Assembly: GCA_021325275.1 (NCBI GenBank)
Contig: JAJPHL010000071.1
Coordinates: 62,001-126,000 of the forward strand
Reading direction: 5' to 3'
DNA from: Terriglobia bacterium
Lineage (GTDB): Bacteria > Acidobacteriota > Terriglobia > JAJPHL01
Length of the DNA: 64,000 nt
Positions within the stretch are counted from its first letter, which is position 1. Every line of letters begins with the position of its first letter. Of this stretch, positions 51,701 to 63,700 are shown piece after piece. The position numbers and the translations under genes are program-made. Below the pieces are notes generated by a model. The model was not told the DNA's origin and did not search any database. It saw only the letters and a list, made by a program, of their open reading frames with translations.

Positions 51701-54700
51701 TGGTGTTTACCGTGTCGGTCGCGGTGATCGTACGGCTGCCGGCGGTTGAGAGGGTGGCGGAAAACGTTCCTGCGCCGTTGGTCAACGTAGCGTTGGCGGG
51801 CAGCGACGCCGACACGTCGGTGGACGTGAAATGTACCGTGCCCGAGTAGCCGGTGGCCACGTTGTTCGATCCATCGAGCGCCGTCACCGTGATGTTGAAC
51901 GCTGCGCCGGCCGTCGCCGTCGACGGCGCGGTCACGGTGAAATGAAGGATCGGGACTGCCGTATTGCTCAGCGCAAAATTCGCGGTGGCCGCCGACGCTT
52001 GATCGGGCGTCGTGCCGCTGGCGGCGACGTTGTACGGTCCGCCGACCGTCGTGTTCGCAGTGAACGTCTCGGAAACTTGTCCATTCGCAGCAGTCGCCGC
52101 GGTAATCGTGTTGGTGGAGTTCGAAAATGTGCCGCTGGCGCCCGTGGACGGCGCGGTGAATGTTACAGAAACTCCCGGCACCGTCGCCGAGCACGATCCG
52201 CACGATTCGGTTGCCGTCGCGGTGAGCGGAGTTGCGAAAATCGTGCCGGCGCTGGCAGATTGCGGTGTCCCGCCCGTGGCGGAAATGGTCACGCCTTGCA
52301 TTTGCACCGCGCCGATGTCGATCTTGCCGTTCGTCACGCGCGCGAATCCGCGCTGATCGGTCGCCGGCGCGCCAGCCGTCGTGCCGGCGCCGAGAGCGGG
52401 ACTGTTGCCGTTCGGCAACATCGTCTGGAAGGGTCCGCCATTGTTCGCGAGCGGGCTTAACGCGGCAGAGACCGGCGATCCGTTGAACCCCACGATGTTT
52501 CCGTTGACGCCGTTGGACAGACCGAATATTCCCGTGCTGTTGCCGATCAAGTTGTTGCTGCCGTTAATCGCCCCGCTGCCATCCGGCGCGAGGGAGTGCG
52601 CATCGCTATTGCCGGCCAGGATGGTATTGGTCAACGTGCAGGTGACATTCTGCGACGCGCAGTAGATTCCGCCGCCCGAGTCCTGGTTGAATACGCCCGT
52701 CTGGGAATTGCCGCTGATGGTGCTGTTCTGAATCGTGAGCGTGGTATTGACGACCGCCGCGATGGCCCCACCCGAGGCGACTCCGAAGTTGTTGGGATCG
52801 GCCGCTTGGTTGCCGGAGAATGTTGAATTGATAATGGTCAGCGGAGTCGGTGTCTGGAACGCGCCGGCAAAAAAGATCGCGCCCCCCTCGCCGGACCCTT
52901 TCGCGGAGCCCGCCGCAACATTGCCGGCGAACGTGCTGTTGGTGATGGTGGTGGGGCCGAAGCTCTCGATCCCTCCGCCGGAAGCCGCCGTGTTGTTGGA
53001 AATCGTGCACTGGCTGACGGCGAGCGTGCCCGTTGATTCACTCAAGATGGCGCCGCCGTCGGAGGATTGGTTCGCGTTGAGCACGCAGGAGCTCAGCGTC
53101 AAGTTTCCGAAGTTTAAGATGGCGCCGCCTCCAGCCACGGTGTCGAGACCATGCTGGATCGTCAAGCCGGAAATCGCCACCGTCGTCCCTTGGTTGATGG
53201 TGAACGGCTGATACAAATTCGCACCGTCGATGGCCAGGCTCGAGGCGCCTGGTCCCGTGATCGTCACGTTTTGCGTGATCTCCGGGTAGGCACTGGCCAG
53301 CGTGATCGTGCCGGTGACTCCGTTGACGAACGTAATCGCCGCGCTACCCGCGCCGCTGTTGCTCGAAATGATCGCCTGGCGCAGCGAACCGGTCCCGCTA
53401 TCGTTCGTGTTCGTCACCACGATCTGCACCGCAACCACGTTGATCGCGCTGGATGTGCCGGTGATCGAAGACGTCACCGTATCGGTCGCCGTGACCGTTT
53501 TGTTTCCGATGCTCACGAGCGTCACGCCGTTGGTGAACGTGTGGACGCCGGCGTCGCTCGCCTGGAACGTGTAGTTGCCGGGGATCACATGCCCCACGCC
53601 GCTATCGACTGTTGTAAAGGTCACCGTGCCGCGGTAGCCGGTGGCTACGTTGTTGTTCTGATCGAGCGCCGTCACCGTGACGCTGAAAGACGTGCCTGCC
53701 GTCGCCGTCGATGGCGCGCTAATGGAAAGATGGTTGGCCGCGTTGGAATTGCCCGTGTTGGTCAGCGCGAAATTCACGTTCGATGCGGAGGCGTTATCGG
53801 GCGTGGTGGCGCTGGCCGTGACGTTGTACGGACCTCCGGTGGTGGAGTTTGCCGCAAACGTTTCGGAAACTTGTCCATTCGCGCCTGTCGACGCGGTGAT
53901 CGTATTGGTGGAATTCGAGAATGTGCCGCTCGCGCCCGTGGACGGCGCCGTAAACGTCACCGCGACACCGGGTACGGCAACGTTGGACGTGTATTCCGTT
54001 GCCGTCGCCATCAACGCTGTCGCGAAGGTCGTGTTGATCCCCGCCGTCTGTGGCGTGCCGCTTGTGGCGGCGACGGCGACGCCTTGCAATTGCACCGCGC
54101 CGATGTCCATGACTCCGTGAACCACGCGCGGGAATCCGCGTTGATCCGTCGCCGGTGCGCCGGACGTGCTTCCCGCCGCGAGCGCGGGACTGTTGCCGCC
54201 CGGCAGCATCGTTTGCGTGGGTCCACCGTTGTTGGCCAACGGGCCCAGTAGCGGATTCACCGGCGACGCGGCCGATCCCACGATGTTGCCATTCACGCCG
54301 TTGGTTAGAGAAGTGCCCGCTCCGTTGCCGATCAAGTTATAGGTTCCGGTGAAGGAACCGCCGGCGTCGGGCCAGAGGCCGTTCGCGGCAGTGTTTCCGG
54401 CCAGAATCGTATTCGTTACGGTGCAGGTGTCGAAGCAGTAGAGTCCGCCGGCCGCGTCAAAGTTGGCCGTACCGGTCTGACTATTGCCGGTGATCGTGCT
54501 GTTCTGGAACGTGCATGTATCGGTGCAATAGATGGCCCCTCCGTGGCTGGATTGCATATTGAAGGGATCGGTAATCTGATTGCCCGTGAATGTCGAGTTG
54601 ACGACGATGAGGGCTCCGGCACTGTCACTGGCGATCGCGCCGCCATCGCCACCGATGTAAGTGCCGCCCGTCGCGGTGTTGCCGGAGAACGTACTGTTCG

Positions 54701-57700
54701 TGATCGTAGCTGTACCGAGATTTGCAATGGCGCCGCCGTAGCCGTTTGACCCCGCGGTGTTGTTAGTGAAAGTGCACTTATCCACGTTCAGCGTGGCATT
54801 GTTATAGACGGCGCCGCCGGAGGCTGTGAAGTTGCCGGAAGCGATCGACTGATTGGCGTTGAGGACACAGGAACTCAAGTTCAGAGTTCCCAGGATGTTG
54901 ATGATGGCGCCGCCGAGGCTGTGCTGAATCGTCACGCCGGAAATGGATACCGTCGCCTGAGCGATCGAAAAGGGTTGGTACAGATTCGCGCCATCGATGA
55001 TCAGATTCGACGCGCCCGGCCCCGTAATCGTCAGGCTTCGCGAGATCTGCGGGAACGCGCTTTGCAAGGTGATGGTGCCCGTGACTCCGCTGGCGAAAGT
55101 GATCGTCGCGCCGCCACTGGAGGTGTTGCCGGCCAGGATCGCTTGACGCAGGGAGCCGGTCCCGCTGTCGTTGGTGTTGGTCACCACGAGAGCCGTCGTC
55201 CCGGGCACGTTGATCGTCCCGGAAGTGCCGGTGATCGTCGAGGTGACCGTATCGGTCACGGAAATCGTTTGCGATCCCGCGGTATTCAGTGTGACGGAGA
55301 ACGTTCCCGTGCCATTGGTCAGCGTCGAGTTCGCGGGCAGCGTCGCCGCGCCATCGGTGGACGTGAAGTGGATCGCGCCCGCGTAGCTCGTGGCGGTGTT
55401 GTTGGAAGCGTCGAGCGCGGTGACCGTGACACTGAAATTACTGTTGGGCGCCGCCGTCGACGGTGCGCTCACTACGAAATGCGTGGCAGGCGCGGAGGCT
55501 ACCGCAATCGCATTCGAACTCCCGGTGATCGACGACGTGACGGTGTCGGTGGCGGTAAACGTTTGCGATCCCGCGGTTCTCAGCGTGATGACGAAAGTTC
55601 CCGTGCCATTGGTGAGCGTCGCGTTCGCCGGCAGCGTCGCCGCGCCATCGGTGGAAGTGAAGTGGATCGTCCCCGCGTAGGTCGTCGCGTTGTTGTTGAG
55701 CGCGTCGAGTGCGCTTACCGCGACCCCAAACGCGACGCCGGCGGTTGCCGCGGCCGGCGCACTCGTGACGAAGTGCGTGGCGGCTCCGCCGGCCGCCGCA
55801 ATCGCGGACGAAGTCCCGGTGATCGTCGACGTAACGGTGTCGGTGGCGGTGATCGTAAACGATCCCGCGCTCCTCAGCGTAACGGAGAACGTACCACTGC
55901 CATTGGTCAACCTCGAGTTGACCGGCAACGTCGCCACGCCGTCGGTGGAAGTGAAATGCACCGTACCCGCGTATCCGACGGCCGTGTTGTTGAACTGATC
56001 GAGCGCGGTGACCGTCACATTGAACGGGGCGGTCTCAGTCACCGTCGACGGCGCGCTCACGGCGAAGTGCGTCGCCGCAGCGGCGCTGACCGCGATCGCG
56101 CTCGACGTACCGGTGATCGCACCGGTGACCGTGTCGGTCGCCGTAATCGTGCGGCTGCCTGAGGTCGCCAGCGTGGCGGAGAACGTGCCGGTGCCGCCGG
56201 TCAGCATGGCATTCGCCGGAAGCGTCGCCGACGCGTCGGTGGAAGTGAAGTGCACCGTGCCCGTGTAGCCTGTCGCGACGTTGTTGAATGCATCGAACGC
56301 CGTCACCGTGACGTTGAACGCCGCGCCGGCCGTGGCCGTTGACGGCGCGCTCGCCGTGAAGTGCGTGGCCGTTCCAGCGACGTTGGTCAGCGCGAAATTC
56401 ACGCTGGACGCCGAGGCCTGATCGCCAGTCGTGCCACTCGCCGTCACGTTGTAAGGTCCGCCGACGATCGAGTTCGCCGTAAACGACTCGGAAATCTGTC
56501 CATTCACGCCCGTCGCTGCCGTGATCGTGTTGGTCGAGTTCGAGAACGTGCCGCTCGCGCCGGTGGACGGCGCGGTGAACGTCACCGCGACGCCCGGAAT
56601 CGCTGCGCCCGACGTATTTTCCGTCGCGCTAGCGGTAAGTGCAGCCGCAAAAGCCGTGTCCAGGGCCGTCGATTGCGGCGTGCCGCTCGTCGCGGAAATC
56701 GCGACGCCTTGCAATTGCACCGCGCCGATATCGACTTGGCCGTTGACGACGCGAGGGAATCCGCGTTGATCCGTGGCCGACGCGCCACTGGTGGAGCCCG
56801 CCGCGAGTGCGGGACTATTGCCGCCCGGCAGCATCGTTGGCGTCGGTCCACCGTTATTGGCCAGCGGGCCCAATTGAGGATTGATCGGGTTACCCGACGT
56901 TCCCACGATGTTGCCGTTCAAGTTGCTTGGGGAGAGGTCCGCTCCGTTGCCGATCAAGTTGTGGGTTCCGGTGAAGGTACCGCCAATGTCAGGCATGACG
57001 CCGCTCGCGGCGGTGTTTCCGGCCAAGATCGTATTGGTCACGGTGCAATAGCAGTAGAGTCCGCCGGTCCAGTCAAAGACGGCCGTACCGGTCTGACTAT
57101 TGCCGACGATCGTGCTGTTCTGAATCGTGCCTGTGCCGAGGACCATGATGGCCCCGCCGACGCCGGATTCCGAATTAAAGGGATCCGTGATCTGATTGCC
57201 CGTGAATGTCGAGTTGACGATAGTGATAACGGTTGAGGTATATCTGCTGGCGATCGCGCCGCCATTTCCACTCATGACGGTGCCACCCGTCGCGGTATTG
57301 CCGGAGAAAGTGCTGTTCGTGACCGTGGCTGTGCCTGTGTTGTTGTTCCAAATCGCGCCGCCGTAGCCGTTTGGCCCTGCGGTGTTGCTTGTAAAACTAC
57401 ACCGGTCCACGATCAGCGTGGAGGTGTTGTAAACGGCGCCACCGCCGACCGACCCGCTAGGAGCCGACGCCTGATTGGAGTTGAAGACGCAAGAACTTAA
57501 GGTCAGGGTTCCATTGGTATTGACGATGGCGCCGCCGAGGTTACTAAAGCCGTGCTGAATCGTCACACCGGAAATGGACACCGTCGCTTGACTGATCGAG
57601 AAGGGTTGGTACAGATTCGCGCCGTCGATGATGAGATTCGACGCGCCCGGTCCCGTGATCGCCATGGTCTGCGAGATCTGTGGCAAAGCGCTTTGCAAGG

Positions 57701-60700
57701 TGATGGTGCCGGTTACTCCGTTGGCGAAAGTGATCGCGGCGCCGGCGCTAGAGGCGTTGCCGGCGATGATCGCTTGACGCAGGGAGCCGGTCCCGCTGTC
57801 GTTGGTGTTGGTCACCACGAGAGCCGTCGGCACAGGCACGTTGATCGTACCGGACGTGCCGGTGCTCGATGTGGTCACGGTATCAGTCGCCGTGATCGTC
57901 TGATTGCCGATGGTGTTCAGCGTGGCGGAGAATGTACCCATGCCGCCCAAGAGCGTTGCATTGACCGGCAGCTTCGCAGACCCATCGGTGGACGTGAAAT
58001 GCGCGGTTCCCGAGTACGTGCTTACGGTGCGATTGAATTGATCGAGCGCCGTGACAGTGAAACTAAACACGCTGCCGACCGGGACGATCGAGGGCGCGCT
58101 GACCGAGAAGTGCGTGACTGGTCCGATGTTGGTCAGCGCGAAATTCACGCTGGCGGGCGCAGCTTGATCCACCGACGTGGCGCTGGCGGTGACGTTGTAC
58201 GGTCCACCGGGCGTCATGTTCGCCGTGAACTCCTCCACAACCACCTTGCTGGCGTTCGTTGTCGCCGTAATCGTCGTGGTGGAGTTCGAGAACGTTCCGC
58301 TCGGACCGGTTGACGGCGCGGTCAAGCTCACTGAAATGCCCGGCACCTCCTGTCCCGACATGTTTTCGAGGGCCGTGACGATGAGCTCGAACGCTGTGCC
58401 GACTTCCGTCGATTGCGTCGGGCCGCTGGTCGCGGAAAGCGTCACACCTTGGAATTGCACTGCGCCGATGTCGATCTTGCCGTTGACCACGCGCGGGAAT
58501 CCGCGTTGATCGGTCGCGGGCGCGTTCGCAGTGCTGCCCGCGCCGAGCACGGGACTATTTCCATTCGGCAGCATCGTCAGTGTGAATCCAGCGTTATTGA
58601 GCAGGGGTGCTAACAAGGGAGAAATCGGCGAGGCGGAGGTACCCACGATGTTGCCGTTCACTCCGTTCGCAATGCCTGTGAGGGCCGTGCCGTCGCCGAT
58701 CAAATTGTTCCCGCCGTCGGTGAACGAGAGCAGCGAGTAGGCGTCCGGACCGGCCGGCGCGGTATTCCCGGCCACGATCATGTTGGAAAGCGTGATATTC
58801 AACCCGTAGATTCCGCCGCCGAAATCCCCGGAGCTATCGGTGCGGGTTCCCGTATTACTGTTTCCGTAAATCGTGCTGTTTGACACGACCAAGCCGCCGC
58901 TGCTGCTGTAGATTCCGCCGCCGAACGCGCGGCCGGCGCTTTGGGGATCGCTCACCTGATTTCCGGCGATGGTCGATCCACCGATTGTCATGACTCCGCC
59001 GTTATTCGCGATGCCCCCGCCCAATGCCCCCTGGGTGGGGCCGCCCACCGCCGTATTTCCGGAGATCGTGCTGTTGGTGATGACGGCGGCGCCGTGGCTG
59101 TAGACGCCTCCGCCGCCGATGCCGTGAGATTGATTATTGGAAATCGTGCACTGATCCACACTCAATGTTGCGCCGGGATCGTTAGAGATCCCCCCGCCGG
59201 CGTTCGCCGCGACGTTTCCGGTGATCGTGCACGAGCTCAACGTCAGCGTGCCGCTGTTGCCAACGCCACCGCCGAGATTTCCAGCGAGACCGTTCTGGAT
59301 CGTCACGCCGGAAATCGACGCCGTCACTTCGCTCGCGACCGAGAACACTTGGACGGCGTTATTTCCACTGATCGCGACACTCGACCCAGTGGGCCCGGCG
59401 ATCGTTATGCTCTGCGTCAGGGCGAGCGTCGCGCCCAGCGTGATCGTCGAAGGATTCGGCAAATTGAACGTGATCGCGCCGCCCGCCGGATCGGCATTCG
59501 CCGCGGCGACTTGCGCGGCCAGCGAACCGGCGCCGGACGCATTCGTATTCGTCACGACGTAGGAGGTCGGCGCGGGCACGTTGACGGCGGCTTGCCCGCT
59601 GAGTGACGAATTGACGGTATCAATCGCGGTGATGCTCTGCGATCCGATGGTGTTGAGCGTCGCGGTGAACGTACCGGTGCCGTTGGTGAGCGTGGAGTCC
59701 GACGGGAGCATCGCCGCGCCGCCGCTAGAGGTGAAGTGCACGGTTCCCGTGTAGCCGGTGACCGTGGCGTTCGACGCATTGAGTGCCGTGACCGTGAAAC
59801 TGAACTGCGTTCCCTTGGCGATCGTCGAAGGAGCGCTCACCGCGAAGTGCGTAGCCGCGGCGGACACGTTGGTCAGCGCGAAATTCACGGTGGACGCCGA
59901 TGCTTGATCGGGCGTCGTGGCGCCGGCCGTGACATTGTACGGTCCGCCGGCCGTCGCATTGGCGGTGAACGATTCCGCGATCGCGCCGCTTGCGTTGGTG
60001 GTTGCGGTGATCGTGTTTGTCGAGTTGGAGAATGTGCCGCTTGGGCCGGTGGACGGCGCGGTGAAGGTCATCGAAACGCCAGAAACCGCAACGCCCGACG
60101 TGTTTTCCGTCGCCGTCGCCGTCAGCGGAGTCGCGAACGCCGTGCCGGCCGCGGTTGATTGCGGCGTGCCCGCGCTGGCGGCGAGCGTGACGCCTTGGAA
60201 TTGCACGGCACCGATGTCGATTGTGCCGTTCACCACGCGCGCGAATCCGCGTTGATCGGTCGCGGGTGCGTTCGCGGTGGTGCCCGCCGCGAGCGCGGGA
60301 CTATTGACGCTCGGCAACGCCGTGCGCGTCGGTCCGCCATTGTTTGCCAACGGTCCCAGCAACGGATCGACAGGAGACGCGCCCGTTCCCACTCGATTGC
60401 CGTTCAGACCGTCGGTAATGCCCGTGAGAGAAGCGGCAGCGCCGATCAGGTTGTTGTTCCCCGAAAACGCCCCTGAAAGATCGGATTCCACACTGGCGAA
60501 ATTGTTGGAGGCAATCGTATTGGTTAGCGTTGCGCTACCGCCGGAACTCAAAATACCGCCACCAAGCGAGGATGAATTTGCAACGATCGTGCAGTTCGAC
60601 ACCGTGAGGGTTCCGCCGAAGTTGTAGATCGCGCTACCCGCGGCAATCACGGTGGGAGCCAAGTTCTGATAGAAAGTGGTGTCCGTGAGGGTTGCTACGC

Positions 60701-63700
60701 CGGTGTTAAACAACCCGCCGGCCGCCGTGACGCTTCGACCGGTGTTGGTGACATTGGCCGCAATCAGGCACTGATTCACCGTCAACGAGCCGGTGTTTTT
60801 GATTCCGCCTGCGCCGAGTGTCGAGGTATTCACATTGCCCTGAAGCAGGCAAGAGTTCAGGGTCAACGTCCCGCTGTTGAGGATTCCTCCCGCACTCAGA
60901 CCGGTGCCGCTTCCGTTCTGAATGGCGATCCCAGACATCGATACGGTGAACCCGCTATTCACAACGAAGACCGTGTGCACGTGCGCTCCGTCGATGGTCA
61001 AGGCTCCCGCACCAGGTCCTGTGACGCTCATGCTCTGCCCGAGATACAGCGTGCCGCTGACCCTAATGGTCGACGGATTCGGCAAGCTAAAGGTGATTGC
61101 GCCGCCGTTGGGATCGATGCTCGCGGCAGCAACAGCGTCGGCCAGCGAGCCGGCCCCCGAGTTGTTGGTATTCGTAACGACGTAAGACGTCGGCGTGGGA
61201 ACATTGACGCTCGCTTGCCCGCTGATGGACGAATTGACCGTATTGGTCGCCGTGATCGTCTGGCTCCCTAGCGCATTTAGCGTCGCGGTGAACGTTCCTG
61301 TGCCGCTGGTCAGCGTCCCATCGGCGGACAGCGTCGCCGTTCCGTCGGACGATGTGAAGTGAATCGTGCCGAAATATCCGGTTGTGGTGTTGTTATTCGA
61401 GTCCAACGACGTAACCGTAAAGCTGAAGCGGGTCCCCGATGCCGATGCCGTGGGCGTGCTCACTGAAAAATGCGTCGGCGTGGCGGCGGCGTTCACCGCA
61501 ATCGTCGATGTACCGGTGATCGCGGTCGCGACAATATCATTCACGCTGATCGTTTGATTGCCGGTAGTCGCCAACACGAACGCGTTGGTAAACGTGTGGA
61601 CGCCGTTATCATTGGGCTGGAACGTATAGTCCGACGGAACAAAGCTGCGGGCGCCGCTATCGCTCTTCGTGAAATGGACGGTTCCGCTGTAGCCTGTCGC
61701 GACGAAGTTGTTGGCGGTTAACGCCGTGACTGTCACGCTGAACGTCTGGCCTTGCGTCACGGTCGCCGGTGCGCTCACGGTGAAATGGGTAGCCGGAGAC
61801 GGGCTCACAGAGACGGAAGCCGTTCCCGCCGTGATCGCACTATTGTTCGTGTCAGTGGCCGTGACCGTGAACCTGCCGCTCGTCGCCAGCGTAACGCCGT
61901 TGGTAAATGTGTGCACACCGCGGTCGCCGGCTACGAAAGTGTAATTCGCTGGAACCACCGCACTCGAGCTGGGATCGGTGGTCGCGAAATGGACCGTGCC
62001 GCCATACGTGGTGACAACGTTGCCGTTTTGGTCGAGCGCCGTCACAGTGACATTGAACGGGACGCCTCCAAACGTGCTGGAGTTGGCGGCCACGTTGAGC
62101 TGCGTGACGGTGGTGGCGGCGACATTCCTCAACTGGAAAAAGCTATCGACGTTGGGTGTGGCCTGGTCGGGTGTCGTGGCGCTGGCCGTTACCGTGTAAG
62201 GGCCACCCAGAGCTGAGTTCGCGGTAAAGACTTCGGTGGCGAATCCGTTGGAATCGGTGAGGCCGGTAATAGTAGTGGAGGAATTGGAGAACAAGCCGCT
62301 TGGTCCTGACGTCGGAGCCGTAAACGTCACCGGCACGCCCGGCACAAAGCCTGTCCCGTTCACTTCGCCCACCAGGGCCGCAAGGGGGTTGGCGAAAGGC
62401 GCACCAATCGCACCCGACTGCCCGTCGCCGGACAGCAAATTGATCCACACGGCCTGGAGTTGCACCGCCCCGATGTCGATCTTGGCGTTCTGGGTCCGCG
62501 CCATTCCGCGTTGATCAAAGACGGTCCCGGAGATTGCGGTTCCCGCGGCCAAGACGGGACTGTTCCCGTTCGGGCGCATTGTCTGCGTCGGTCCGCTGTA
62601 GTCTCCCAGTGGGCTGAGCGCCGGAACGATCGGCGACGCGCCGGTTCCTACCTGATTCCCGCTTGCTCCATTGGTCAAACCAGTGAGGCCTGTTCCGTTG
62701 CCAATCAGGTTGTAGCTTCCTGCGAATGCGCCGGCGCCGTCAGGTGCATTTCCAGTCGCGTCGCTGTTCGACGCGAGAATCGTATCGGTCAGGGTGCAAG
62801 TGCCATTCGTCAGGCCGATGCCACCGCCGGAATCAAGCACGTTCGTGCCGCTCTGAGAGTTGCCGACAATCGTGCTGTTTTGAATCGTGCACGAACCGCC
62901 GTTGTTGCTGAAGATTGCGCCACCCATCGCGGGTCCGGCGCTCGATGGATCGGTCGCTTGGTTGCCATTGAAGGTGGAATTGAGGATCGTAAGGGTGGCC
63001 GCGCCGGCGCTAAGGTTTGCGATGGCGCCTCCGCTGCCTCCCACTGCGCTATTGTCGGCGAATGTACTGGCGATGATTGAAGCCGCGCCGGTGTTTTCGA
63101 TTCCGCCGCCGTTGCCTTGGGACGTGTTGTTGGAAATCGTGCACTGATAGACGCTCAGGGTCCCTGTGGAATTGTTGTAGACAGCGCCGCCTACCGCAGC
63201 CTGATTGCCGGTCAGCGTGCAAGAGGCTAGGCTCAAGTTCCCCGAGTTGGAAATGGCGCCGCCGGCCGTCGCGTTCAGGCCGTGCTGAATCGTCACGCCG
63301 ACGATGGAGACGGTCGCGCCGCTGGCAACCGAGAAAGGCTGACACAAGCCTGCCCCATCAATAATCTGCGCGGAGGACCCGCTGATCGTCATCGTCTGCG
63401 TGATGGTCGGCAACGGGCTCAAGAGCGTAATCGTACCGTTCACGCTGAACGAAATCGTGGCCCCTCCCGAGGAGTTGCCCGTGATGATCGCCTGACGCAG
63501 CGAGCCCGTTCCGCTGTCGTTTGTATTCGTGACGACCAGAGCGGTCAACGCGAGTACGTTGATGGGATTTGAGTTACCGAAGATTGCGGGGTTGTTATAG
63601 TCGTAAACCTGAATCGTCCCGGTGCCGGGTGTGTACGATGTGGCGCTGAACGTTCCCACTCCGTTGATCAATTTCGCCGGAAATGTCGAAGCGCCGCCCA

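Noticed and set aside
50180-51958. Regular repeats that could suggest a CRISPR or satellite array
   Set aside because: The period is about 290 bases, the copies diverge as codons do, and the frame stays open through all of them; they encode protein domains.
48894-62216. Long plus-strand open frames across the giant gene, some with repeated sequence
   Set aside because: They mirror the repeats of the minus-strand protein and have no start signals or domains of their own.
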